64,000 nt of DNA, from the NCBI RefSeq assembly GCF_024508665.1, contig NZ_JANINP010000001.1:1-64000 (forward strand), read 5' to 3'. The position numbers and the translations under genes were made by a program. How positions within the stretch are numbered: position 1 is the first letter of the stretch; every line of letters begins with the position of its first letter. The stretch is from Sphingomonas sp. (GTDB lineage: Bacteria; Pseudomonadota; Alphaproteobacteria; Sphingomonadales; Sphingomonadaceae). A model generated the notes under the pieces. It was not told where the DNA came from and ran no database searches. It was given only the letters and a program-made list of their open reading frames with translations. Of the stretch, positions 6,909-15,447 are shown one piece after another.

Positions 6909-9900
6909 TCAAGATCGCCTCGATGATCTTGTAATTCGCTTTGTCAGTTTGGGTTGCTTAACTCCAAGATATTCAAGGATATCTCCCGCGTTCTCATCAT
7001 CGTTATCGGACAAATTAAGGCTGGCAGCGAGTTGTCGCAAAACTTCTCTCTCGATTTCTTTGGGCATCCAATATGCTAGCCGCAGAATCGCTTGGCGGTG
7101 GTCGGCGGCCATTGAGCGATCTCTTAATTGACCGCCCACCAAGTCATTTACGATCTGCACGAGCTCTCTATTGCCCGACAGATCAACAACTCCCTGTCCC
7201 GTACCAGTCAATTCACCAAAGACGAAGCCAATAGAGTAGGACTCATCCTTGAATCCTCTCACAAACAACTCAGTCAGGCGGATAAGCGTATCACTCGAAG
7301 GTATAGGCGCAGATAGATTTGCTCTTTTGCGTAGATGACGCCAGAATCCCCAGGCCCATGCACCAATGTAGTGCACGTCAGGTCGATCGTCGAAGAGCGT
7401 CCTTTCAAGCGACTCATACACCGCGGTGTTTCTGACGAAAGACGATTCGTCACGAAGTAGCATAAAGCTGCCGCCCGTAGCGGCAATACTGCTAATGAGG
7501 CTCCTCAAATTATCTTCAGACAAGGAAACGATCATATCGTCTACAGCTTGATCGCTCCGCCAATAATCGATCGATTGTCCATAACCCTCCAGCGAGCATA
7601 GCGTATTTCGTATCAACGGACGAGAAGTAAATCGTCCATCTAAATAGTTGTCGAGAGCTGCTCGTCTTAAATCAGGACCGTAGGGCCCTCGGCCTAAAGT
7701 TGACCAGTTGTCAGTTATTCGAGTTAAAGTGCTAAAATATACAATAATACGTGCCGCCCGCTCTAGCAGCTCTGGTGCAAAAACCGCTTCTTCAGCCATT
7801 GCTTGTGTTAGCCGCCAAGCGGCGCGGGGCATGCTCTCGTGTATAAAATTTTCCGTCCTTTTCGAAGATATCTTCGAAAGCAATTCCGCATCAGCGGCAG
7901 TTGTCAGCGCTTCAAGTAATGGTGTAGCTTGCCCGCGCGCTAGAACTGCGGCCATTGGAACCACTTCTTTCCATTCGTCACTGAGTAGGTTCTCTCCTAT
8001 TGTAGCGACTATGGAATAAGGTGCACTTGCGTCGAGGACATCACCCTCGACTGCGGCGACCGCGGCAAGATATTCTTGAAAGGTAAGATGACGAAACTGG
8101 TAGAACGGTACAGTTCGCCCATCCTCGTTGGTTAGACCCCCCTGCAGCATCAAACTGGACCGCAGCTCAACCCGTTTGAGGAACTCATGAGGAGAATCTT
8201 TGGCGTATCGACCTATCATTGGAAGCTCTGCGCGAGCGCTTTCGAGTATTGCGAGGATTTCGCGTTCGGTTGCAGTCTGTTGACCCCGACGCATTAGCTC
8301 GAATGCTAGGCAGGCCAATTGTGGCACAGCCTCCTTCATATTGAGGGCCTCGTGCCCCTGAATGTTCCAGCTGTCGAGTAGCACTTCAACCGCACGGTCG
8401 TAGAGACTGACCCTATCTGGCGGTAGCCGGCCAGCTCCATGCTTCACAACTAAGAGCATCGTCAGAAGCAGCGGGTTTTCCGCTAAACGGCGGAGCGGTT
8501 CGCTGTTGAGAAGCGTATTGGCAACGACGTCAGCTTCGACAATTGCGCCGGGCGATCCTCCGCTCATTAGACGATGCCAATAGTTGCTTAGTGAGCGGAT
8601 AGCATCTGCATTTAATGGCGCAATTTTGTACTTTATGCAGAATCGCGCAAGCCATGGTGCGACGAGATCGAACCCCGCTTCCCGACTGGAGACCAGCAAA
8701 CGAATCCGTGGATAATCCTTCGAAAACTTTTCGAGGTTCTCCACAAAAACAGCCCGATCACCATCTTCGTGTATTTCATCGAGGCCATCAATAAGTAGCA
8801 GTACGTTTCCTGCCTTTAAGGGTTTCTCAAGCGCCTGCGCTAAACCCTGAAGTTTCTGATCACCCGTTATTCCGGCAACTTCTTGCAAAAGGCTATTAAT
8901 CGGTTTTCGTATATGATCCTTCCACTCACGACAACGAATCATAACAGGAATAAGGTCGATATTAGGGAGTGCATCGGGACTTGCTTCGCGTCGCTTCGGA
9001 TCACAATACGCAACAGCTAGGCGCTTTAACAAAAGCGTCTTGCCACCGCCCGGCAAGGCAAGGAGCGCAATCCTCTTATTTTTAGAGAATGCCTTTGCAA
9101 ACGCTATCGGCTTGCCAAATTTCTCGTACCAGTCTTGCAGCTTGGTGTCTCGCTCAGGCTCATTGAGCGGAATTTGTGGTGGGAATGGTTGAACCTCGAG
9201 CGGCACAAATAGCTTTTCCAGATCGAATTTGCGCTGCGCGGTGTCCATATCTGCGCGCATACCCTCGATCGCCATTTCTCCGCAGTCACGAAGCAGGAAG
9301 TTCCTATATGCATCGAGTATCTGCTGATCGCGGTTGGCGGTGACCTTAGCTTTCGCGGCTCGGGTGGTACCTACAGGTCGGGTAGGAAAGCAGCCGAGTA
9401 GAAAAGCAGGTAGCTCGTTATGGGAGCCTCCGTAGCTGAGCGGTTCGACAAAGCCGCGCCACTTCGGGTCGGCCATCCGCCTAGCGAATTCGTCTTCACG
9501 TACGAGGGCATAATGTTGAGGGGCTCCGGCGCCTACATTTGCGCGAAGCCAACTAATCAACCCAGAGAAATTAGGATCCGCAAACGTGTCTCCACATCCG
9601 ACGAACAGCAAACGGTTTAGTGAACTAAACGATCTCTGGACAAGATCGCGAGTCTGGTCATTGAGTGTGGATTGGTAGTCGCGGATTCCAAACACGCAAC
9701 TGACCGGTTCTGTCCAAGTTCCGTGGAGGTGCAGGACCCCTTCACGTTCTTTGCGACACCATGCCAACACGTCCTCGGTACTCGAAAGTACGATCGGCTG
9801 CATTCGCGCCGCGGCTTCGGCGGAAGTATCGTAGTTGAGTGTAGCGATCAAAATGTTTTTCTGAGCAATGGCCCGAAGCGCATTGGCCATCGCGCTGTTC

Positions 9901-10274
9901 TCGAGCGGCCAGTTGTCAAATGTCGATCGCAACCAGCGGGCGTAGTCAGTTCCCGTAGGCGCACCGAGTTTGCGTCCGGCGAATTCGGCCACGCCGAGCA
10001 GTTCGTCCATATCGTCAGACATCAGTGCATCCGCGTAGCGCTGCAGCTGAGTATCGGTGACTAACTTGCGATCGTGTCCATAGACCAATGCCGCATTGAC
10101 CAGTCCAGTCCAGGATTTGGCTTTTCCGGATTTGGGCAAGAGCGCCATGCTCGCGCCTGCTCCAAGAACCACCACAAGCTGGCCCGCATCGGCAGACCGT
10201 CGAATATCATCCAATGCCAAATCTATCCCCCCGGAATACTTGTCGGCCAAACGGCGTATCGCCTCTGAAACCAA
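6909..10274 (-). CDS. SIR2-NACHT (bacterial NLR-like) protein, probable anti-phage defence
   Basis: 1121 aa. Residues about 30-300 form a SIR2-like NAD-binding/hydrolysing domain: GAGAS at 38-42, TLNYD at 145-149 (Asn147, Asp149) and catalytic-type His184 in LHLHGT. Residues about 390-640 form a NACHT STAND ATPase: Walker A LPGGGKT 407-413, Walker B LLLIDGLDE 492-500, sensor SSRE 529-532, PLLLTMLL 601-608. FRHLTFQEYLAA (727-738) is the conserved helix seen in NACHT proteins; the remaining C-terminal 380 residues are helical and probably sense the trigger. In related systems (Avs5 and bNACHT families) phage recognition causes oligomerisation and NAD depletion. The start is a TTG with no clear Shine-Dalgarno; no better upstream start exists before an in-frame stop. 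The gene is alone, visibly AT-richer than its neighbours, and sits between rplJ and small accessory genes, so it was probably acquired. The ligand is unknown. Confidence 0.88.
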   Translation of the reverse strand: MVSEAIRRLADKYSGGIDLALDDIRRSADAGQLVVVLGAGASMALLPKSGKAKSWTGLVNAALVYGHDRKLVTDTQLQRYADALMSDDMDELLGVAEFAGRKLGAPTGTDYARWLRSTFDNWPLENSAMANALRAIAQKNILIATLNYDTSAEAAARMQPIVLSSTEDVLAWCRKEREGVLHLHGTWTEPVSCVFGIRDYQSTLNDQTRDLVQRSFSSLNRLLFVGCGDTFADPNFSGLISWLRANVGAGAPQHYALVREDEFARRMADPKWRGFVEPLSYGGSHNELPAFLLGCFPTRPVGTTRAAKAKVTANRDQQILDAYRNFLLRDCGEMAIEGMRADMDTAQRKFDLEKLFVPLEVQPFPPQIPLNEPERDTKLQDWYEKFGKPIAFAKAFSKNKRIALLALPGGGKTLLLKRLAVAYCDPKRREASPDALPNIDLIPVMIRCREWKDHIRKPINSLLQEVAGITGDQKLQGLAQALEKPLKAGNVLLLIDGLDEIHEDGDRAVFVENLEKFSKDYPRIRLLVSSREAGFDLVAPWLARFCIKYKIAPLNADAIRSLSNYWHRLMSGGSPGAIVEADVVANTLLNSEPLRRLAENPLLLTMLLVVKHGAGRLPPDRVSLYDRAVEVLLDSWNIQGHEALNMKEAVPQLACLAFELMRRGQQTATEREILAILESARAELPMIGRYAKDSPHEFLKRVELRSSLMLQGGLTNEDGRTVPFYQFRHLTFQEYLAAVAAVEGDVLDASAPYSIVATIGENLLSDEWKEVVPMAAVLARGQATPLLEALTTAADAELLSKISSKRTENFIHESMPRAAWRLTQAMAEEAVFAPELLERAARIIVYFSTLTRITDNWSTLGRGPYGPDLRRAALDNYLDGRFTSRPLIRNTLCSLEGYGQSIDYWRSDQAVDDMIVSLSEDNLRSLISSIAATGGSFMLLRDESSFVRNTAVYESLERTLFDDRPDVHYIGAWAWGFWRHLRKRANLSAPIPSSDTLIRLTELFVRGFKDESYSIGFVFGELTGTGQGVVDLSGNRELVQIVNDLVGGQLRDRSMAADHRQAILRLAYWMPKEIEREVLRQLAASLNLSDNDDENAGDILEYLGVKQPKLTKRITRSSRRS

Positions 10275-10644
10275 ATTAACAGAGGAGAGACTAGCCTGGA
10301 AAATGGTTCATAATGGAGATATTGGAGATTACAGTACCAGGTTTATTAAAGCGTACCAAAGGCCTCACTCTAATCGCGAGTGGAAACGCGCACTGCCCAC
10401 ACGCATTGCACGAACGCGCCCCAGGCCCCATATCTCTGATATGAGCACCCGCCCTCCTTCCTGCACATCGCAGTGCATCCGGGCAGCAGCACCGAGCGCC
10501 TCCCCGCTCTGGGCGGGCGCGCAGCCTTTTAGGCGCCTGACCTAGGGCCCCCCTCGCGCCGGCGACTGTGCCGGTTCCCTGAACAGAAGCGGCGTTTGCG
10601 ACGGCCCACGGGCCGCGAGCGCGCGCGCATCGAGGAGGTGCATC
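10275..10644. other. Gene-free stretch with the upstream region of the SIR2-NACHT gene
   Basis: 10275-10390 is AT-rich and should hold the minus-strand promoter of the SIR2-NACHT gene; 10400-10630 returns to high GC and holds the upstream region of the small gene at 10645. The ORFs crossing it lack Shine-Dalgarno sites and normal composition. No terminator with a clear T-run was seen. Confidence 0.4.
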
Positions 10645-10848
10645 ATGGACCGTTTCGTGGTCGAAGCAGAAAGACGCGTGGTCGGGATCGCGGTTCGCGT
10701 GCCCGGCGGATTCAGGTTCGTCGCGTCCGATCCGGATTTTTACGCGGTAGACCGCGAGGTCTTTCCCCGCGCTCGCTTGCTGGTGAGCCGCATCGCCGCG
10801 TTCGGCCGGGCGCTGCGCAAGCGGCGGGCCGAGCGCCGCTTCCGTTAG
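10645..10848 (+). CDS. Small basic hypothetical protein
   Basis: 67 aa, starting at an ATG preceded by a very strong AGGAGGTG Shine-Dalgarno, which is the main reason to accept it. The first half is beta-like (VVGIAVRVPGGFRFVASDP), then FYAVDREVFPRA, and the tail is strongly basic (GRALRKRRAERRFR). No membrane segment or signal peptide. The family is not recognised. Confidence 0.7.
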   Translation: MDRFVVEAERRVVGIAVRVPGGFRFVASDPDFYAVDREVFPRARLLVSRIAAFGRALRKRRAERRFR

Positions 10849-11023
10849 GTCGCGCACTCTTAAGCTGCTGGCGGTAGCTGCAAGGGACCATCCTGCCATG
10901 GACGGATACTCCCGGGCATGCCGCCGCCACCCGCTTCAGCTAAAGTCTGGATGCGCTTTACGTATCGGTGAGTTAGAGAGGCCGCTCGGACGCCCGCAGG
11001 GGCGTTCAGGGAGGAGCCCGACC

Positions 11024-11338
11024 ATGATCAAGATGAGCGTCTATTATCCGGCCGATGGCGGCTCGAAGTTCGATCACGACTATTACCGCGCCCATCACAT
11101 GCCGCTGATCCAGGAACGGCTCGGCGATGCCTGCTTGCGCTACGAGATCGAAAAGGGCCTTGCGGGTGGCGAACCCGGAAGCGCGCCGAAGTTCGTCGCG
11201 GCGTGCCATATCTACGCGCCGACCCTTGGGGCATTCCAGGCGGCGTTCGGTCCCCACCGCGCGGAGATCGTCGCGGACGTCGCCAATTATACGGACATCA
11301 CGCCGATCGTGCAGATCAGCGAAGTGGTTGGAGAATAG
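11024..11338 (+). CDS. EthD-family small protein
   Basis: 104 aa starting MIKMSVYYP, behind GAGGAG 8 bases upstream. It has the EthD/dimeric alpha-beta barrel pattern: an N-terminal strand, FDHDYYRAHHMPLIQERLG, a middle region containing VAACHIYAPTLGAFQAAF, and a closing strand TPIVQISEV. EthD-like proteins are small dimeric ferredoxin-fold proteins, some accessory to ether-degrading P450s, many of unknown role. The next gene downstream is an NTF2-fold protein, a common partner of such small enzymes, but no pathway can be assigned. Confidence 0.85.
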   Translation: MIKMSVYYPADGGSKFDHDYYRAHHMPLIQERLGDACLRYEIEKGLAGGEPGSAPKFVAACHIYAPTLGAFQAAFGPHRAEIVADVANYTDITPIVQISEVVGE

Positions 11339-11433
11339 GGGTTCGGTGCCAATTGAGCGACGATTGCGGGCCGCGTGGTTACAGCGTCGTCGCGGCGGCG
11401 TGCGCCAGTACTGACAGCGAATGGGGATCGAAA

Positions 11434-11799
11434 ATGCCGGAATCGCCTGAACTTGAGATCCTGCATGCCACGATCGAACGGGTCTGGAACGAATATGACG
11501 ACGCGAAGAGGCTCGCGGCGATCGGGGACCTCTATCATCGCGACGCGCAGATCTTCGAGCCGGCGCGCGCGGTGACGGGCCATCAGGCGATCTCTGACGT
11601 GGTAAAGGGCGTCCTGGCCGACATGCCTCCGGGCTTCAGTTTCAAGGTGCAGCCGGGTGGCCATGGACATCACGGCATCGCCACCGCGCAGTGGAAGGGC
11701 GGTCCCGGCGATACAGTCATCGTCAGCGGCGCCGACGTCGCGCGGATCGCGGACGGGAAAGTCATCGAGCATTATTTCTTCTTCGACGCGGCGGATTGA
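11434..11799 (+). CDS. NTF2/SnoaL-fold protein
   Basis: 121 aa with the nuclear transport factor 2-like layout: an N-terminal helix (LEILHATIERVWNEYDD), AAIGDLYHRDAQIFEPARAVTGHQAISDVV, then strands ending VIVSGADVARIADGKVIEHYFFFD. The xGKIxEHYFFxD ending is typical of SnoaL-like cyclase/isomerase relatives. Start at ATG 11434; only a weak GGGGA precedes it. It lies 95 bases after the EthD-like gene and may be cotranscribed. The substrate is unknown. Confidence 0.8.
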   Translation: MPESPELEILHATIERVWNEYDDAKRLAAIGDLYHRDAQIFEPARAVTGHQAISDVVKGVLADMPPGFSFKVQPGGHGHHGIATAQWKGGPGDTVIVSGADVARIADGKVIEHYFFFDAAD

Positions 11800-11831
11800 C
11801 TGCGTCGTCGGGCAGCGCCGGCCAACCGCGA

Positions 11832-12206
11832 TCAGGCGGCGTTGCGGTCCCGGTAGAATTGCACGCCAAGTTGCAGGCTTTCTGCGATGCGGTCCGCCTT
11901 TTCCTGGAAGATGGCGGCCGCCTCGGGCGCGAGTACCTCGGCGCTGGTCTGGCGCCACAAGGCGAGCCAGCGCGCGAAATTGTCCGGCGTCATATGCGGC
12001 TCGTGGCGGACATGGGCGACCATCGGCTGGCCCTTGTAGCGGCCGCTGGTCAGCAGCACCGACGACCAGAACGCCTGGAGCTTGGCGAGGTGATGCGGCC
12101 AATCCTCGATCGCGCCGTTGAAGATCGGGCCGAGCACCGCATCGTCGCGGACGCGCGCGTAGAAAGCGGGAACGAGCTTCGCGATATCGTCTTCGGTGAT
12201 CTGCAT
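11832..12206 (-). CDS. Group III truncated haemoglobin
   Basis: 124 aa. FYARVRDDAVLGPIFN, DWPHHLAKLQAFWSSV and YKGQPMVAHVRH match group III truncated globins; the haem-binding proximal His is expected in the AHVRH segment (His65 or His68). Such cytoplasmic globins bind O2 or NO and are linked to microaerobic or nitrosative stress. It is convergent with the NTF2-fold gene (33 bases between stops) and stands apart from the two-component genes 85 bases upstream. Confidence 0.88.
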   Translation of the reverse strand: MQITEDDIAKLVPAFYARVRDDAVLGPIFNGAIEDWPHHLAKLQAFWSSVLLTSGRYKGQPMVAHVRHEPHMTPDNFARWLALWRQTSAEVLAPEAAAIFQEKADRIAESLQLGVQFYRDRNAA

Positions 12207-12291
12207 GGCTGCGAAATAAGAAGACCGCGCCGAATTGCGAATACGTTTCAGTACGTAAGGCCGGCGGGCGAAGTAAGCGGCGGCGTCAGCT

Positions 12292-13329
12292 TCAGGCCAT
12301 CGCGCCGCGCAGGACCGCGCGAACCCCCCGACCGCTCGTGTCGTACTGGATCGACCCGCGCAGGCTCTGCGCCATCGCCTTGATCAGTCGGCTGCCGAGC
12401 CCGGAACCGCGGGTGCGCGGGGTCGGGTCCATGCCGACGCCGTCATCCTCGACCGCGAGCAGATAGGCATCGCCATCCTGCTTCAGCGAGATGCGCACTT
12501 CGCCGGGTGCGGTCGGGCCATAGGCATATTTGAACGCGTTCGAGACGAGCTCGTTGACGATGACGCCCAGCGACACGGCGCTGTCGGGCGGCAGGCGCAT
12601 CGGGTCGACCTCCAGCCGCAGCGCGCGCCGCGGCTCGTCGCTCGACCAGGCCTCCCCGAGTTCGTCGACCAGCGCCTTGAGATAATCCTCCATGTCGACG
12701 CCCTCGACATCGTCGGAGGTGTAGAGGCGGCGATGGACCTGGGCGATGGCCTCGATCCGGCGCTCGGTATCGGCCAGCGCCTGCCGTGCCTCTTCATTGT
12801 CGAGCGCATTGGCTTGCAAGCGGATCATCGCATTGACCAATTGCAGCGAATTGGCGACGCGGTGATTGACCTCTCCCAGCAACGCCTCGAGCCGGGCGTT
12901 GCTGGCGCGCAAACGCTCCTCGGCCAGCCTTTTGTCGCGTTCGAGCACGCTGCGCTCGCGGACCTGATCGAGCGCGGCGGCGAGCAGGTCGAAAAAGTCG
13001 GTGCCGACCGTCTTCACGACATAATCGGCGGCGCCCGCCTTGAGCGCAGCGACGGCGACGCGGCCTTCCTCCGACCCGGTGACGTAGACGACCGGCGGCG
13101 GGTTTTCGAGCGCGCGCAGCTGCACCAGCGTCTCGAGCCCATCCATGCCCGGCATGTAATGGTCGACGGCGACGAGATCGAACTGTTCGGACCGGGCGAG
13201 CGCGACGCCCGCTTCGCCACCGTCGGCGCAGGTCACGTCGAAGCCACGCCTGGTCAGCGCGCGCGTGGCGAGCGCGCGGATGCCGGCATCGTCGTCGATA
13301 TAGAGAAGGCGGCGCAAAGTGTCGGGCAT
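12292..13329 (-). CDS. Hybrid receiver-HisKA_2 histidine kinase
   Basis: 345 aa, cytoplasmic. Residues 1-120 are a receiver domain (IDDD near residue 12, phospho-acceptor Asp56 in VAVDHYMPGMDG, KT pair near 106). A short coiled linker leads to a HisKA_2-type dimerisation box with His156 in EVNHRVANSLQLV and a HATPase_c domain (NELVSNAFKYAYG, DDGVGMD, GSGLGSRLIKAM). The receiver is N-terminal, so the kinase is probably controlled by phosphorylation rather than by a sensor. ATG 13329 overlaps the stop of the upstream response regulator (TGATG), giving translational coupling. A TTG one codon upstream is not preferred. Confidence 0.9.
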   Translation of the reverse strand: MPDTLRRLLYIDDDAGIRALATRALTRRGFDVTCADGGEAGVALARSEQFDLVAVDHYMPGMDGLETLVQLRALENPPPVVYVTGSEEGRVAVAALKAGAADYVVKTVGTDFFDLLAAALDQVRERSVLERDKRLAEERLRASNARLEALLGEVNHRVANSLQLVNAMIRLQANALDNEEARQALADTERRIEAIAQVHRRLYTSDDVEGVDMEDYLKALVDELGEAWSSDEPRRALRLEVDPMRLPPDSAVSLGVIVNELVSNAFKYAYGPTAPGEVRISLKQDGDAYLLAVEDDGVGMDPTPRTRGSGLGSRLIKAMAQSLRGSIQYDTSGRGVRAVLRGAMA

Positions 13330-13775
13330 CAATCGGCGATCGCGTCCGGCACCTGGATCACCGACAGGAACAGCCCGAGCTGACGGATCGCCTGGGCGAA
13401 GCTCTCATAATTGACGGGCTTGGTGATGTAGACGTTGCAGCCCAGATCGTAACAGCGCTGGATCTCGATCTTGTCGTCGGTCGTCGTCAGCACGACGACC
13501 GGCGTGCGCTTGACCGGCGAATCCTCGGCCTTGATCTTCGTCAGGATATCCGTCCCCGACATGTCGGGCAGGTTGAGGTCGAGCAGCACCAGGGCGGGCC
13601 CGTTCAGCGCGGGCCCCTCGGCATGTTTGAACAGATAGTCGAGCGCGCTCGTCCCGTCGGTGAAATGCTTGATGTCGTTGAGGATGCCGGCGCGGCGGAT
13701 ATTCTTTTCGATCAGCCGGGCATGGCCCTCGTCATCCTCGATCATGATGATGGAGACACTGCGATGCTCGTTCAT
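13329..13775 (-). CDS. Single-domain response regulator (Rcp1/CheY-like)
   Basis: 148 aa, receiver only: acidic cluster EDDE at 13-16, phospho-acceptor Asp66 in LLDLNLPDMSG, TTTDD switch region and Lys in YITKPVNY. There is no output domain. The long beta4-alpha4 region and DIKHF...GTSALDYLF segment resemble Rcp1-type regulators that pair with phytochrome-like kinases. It overlaps by 4 bases (ATGA) with the sensor kinase upstream and by a TGATG junction with the hybrid kinase downstream, so it probably shuttles phosphate between them. Confidence 0.92.
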   Translation of the reverse strand: MNEHRSVSIIMIEDDEGHARLIEKNIRRAGILNDIKHFTDGTSALDYLFKHAEGPALNGPALVLLDLNLPDMSGTDILTKIKAEDSPVKRTPVVVLTTTDDKIEIQRCYDLGCNVYITKPVNYESFAQAIRQLGLFLSVIQVPDAIAD

Positions 13776-15283
13776 GCGGTCGTTCCTGCGTCAGGGAGAG
13801 TGAAAGGCAGAGAGAGGCGGAAAGTGCTGCCCTCGCCGAAAGTGGATGTCACGTCGATTGTGCCGCCCAGGCGATAGGCGAGGGCGCGGACATGCGCGAG
13901 CCCGATGCCTTCGCCCGGCTGGTCCTGCGTGCCGGAGCGGCGGAACAGGTCGAAGATGCGGGCGTGATCGGCCTCCGCGATGCCGCGGCCGTTGTCGCTG
14001 ACCTCTATCAGCACGCGGTCGCGCGTGCGCTGCCCGCTGACGACGATGCGGCCGGGGCGATCGGGGGACAGATATTTGACCGCATTCTCGACCAGGTTGG
14101 AGAGGATCTGTTCGATCGCGAGGCGGTCGCTGATCAGTTCGGGCAAGGGCGAGTCGACGATAATCTCGGCGCCGCGCTCCATCGCGAGATGGCTGAGCGA
14201 GTCGCGCACGCCTGCAGCGATCTCGTCGAGCGGCAGCGTTTCCGGCGTCAGCACGCGCCGGCCCTCGCGCGATAGCTTGAGGATCGCGTTGATCAGCCGG
14301 TCCATCTTTTGCGTCGAGGTACGGATGAAGCCGATCGCTTCGGGCAAATCCTCTCGCGCGGCGACACGCGCTTCGTCGGTCACGATTTCGGGGGCCGTCT
14401 GCTCGGCAGCGTCCACCAGGTCGGCGAGCGACTGGCGCGCGGCATCGAGCTCGCTGGTGAAGCCCATGACATTGACGAGCGGACTGCGCAGATCGTGGCT
14501 GACGATATAGGCGAAGCGCTGGATTTCCTCATTGGCACGCGAGAGGTCGGCGGTCCGTTCGGCGACCGCGCCCTCCAGGTCGGTGTTGAGCAATTGCAGC
14601 CGATCGCGCGCCGCCGTCAGGTCGCGCGTATAGCGTGTGATCGCCGCCAGGCTCACCGCGGCGACAGCGAGGATCAGCACGCCCGAGGCGACCAGGACGA
14701 TCCAGAAGGTTTGCAGGCCGTTCTGTTGCGCGGCGTCGCGGGCCTGGAGCAGCGAACGCTCGTCGGCGAGCATCGCCGCCAGCAGGCCGCGTACCGCGCG
14801 CATCCGCCGAAAACCGGTTTCCGCGGCGAACGACGCGACCGCCTCTTCGCGGCGGCCGGCGCGGGTCAAGGCAATGGTCTTGTCCTGTTCGGCGGCGATC
14901 GCGGCAAGCTGCCGCCGCAGGCCGGCGATCCGCGCGGTCTGGCGCGGATTGTCGGCGGTCAATGCCGCGATCGCGTCGATCGCCGGACCGATCCTGGCCG
15001 CGGTCGCGCGCGCATTGTCGGCATAGCTGGTATGGCCGGTCAGGACATAGCCGCGCCGCGTGGTTTCGGCCTGTTCGATCAGGGCCTGCAGCCGGCCGAT
15101 CGAGACCTCGACCTGATAGCTATGGTTGACCCATTGCGTATGTTCACTGGTCCGCGCCGTCAGCCACGCGGCGGCGATCCCGATCAGCGCCAGGCCGGCG
15201 AAACCGATGACCATGCAAATGACGAGGAAGCGGCGCGCAACGCCTTCGGGAGATTTGATACGCTGGGCCAACACGCCGGACAT
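13772..15283 (-). CDS. CHASE3-type membrane sensor histidine kinase
   Basis: 503 aa. TM1 about 18-42, a helical periplasmic sensor of CHASE3 type about 45-190 (with the TTRRGYVLTG signature), TM2 about 193-215, a coiled linker, HisKA with His263 in RFAYIVSHDLRSPLVNV, and HATPase_c (QILSNLVENAVKYLS, DNGRGIAEAD, GEGIGLAHV, GSTFRLSLP). It is first in a three-gene overlapping operon with a single-domain regulator and a receiver-HisKA_2 kinase. The signal is unknown. The layout resembles bacteriophytochrome-like kinases without the photosensor. Confidence 0.92.
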   Translation of the reverse strand: MSGVLAQRIKSPEGVARRFLVICMVIGFAGLALIGIAAAWLTARTSEHTQWVNHSYQVEVSIGRLQALIEQAETTRRGYVLTGHTSYADNARATAARIGPAIDAIAALTADNPRQTARIAGLRRQLAAIAAEQDKTIALTRAGRREEAVASFAAETGFRRMRAVRGLLAAMLADERSLLQARDAAQQNGLQTFWIVLVASGVLILAVAAVSLAAITRYTRDLTAARDRLQLLNTDLEGAVAERTADLSRANEEIQRFAYIVSHDLRSPLVNVMGFTSELDAARQSLADLVDAAEQTAPEIVTDEARVAAREDLPEAIGFIRTSTQKMDRLINAILKLSREGRRVLTPETLPLDEIAAGVRDSLSHLAMERGAEIIVDSPLPELISDRLAIEQILSNLVENAVKYLSPDRPGRIVVSGQRTRDRVLIEVSDNGRGIAEADHARIFDLFRRSGTQDQPGEGIGLAHVRALAYRLGGTIDVTSTFGEGSTFRLSLPFTLPDAGTTA

Positions 15284-15447
15284 CCGGTCGCGTCTAATTG
15301 TTGACGAAACGAAACGCTACAAAAGCTGTCTTAACTTCGCTCAATATGGGCGACGGATTTGGCGGCACTCCATTCCCGATTGGCTTGACCCGCTTGCCCA
15401 TGGCCGAGTTGACGAGCCGCCCGCTGCCCGGACGGCTCGCCATTGCG

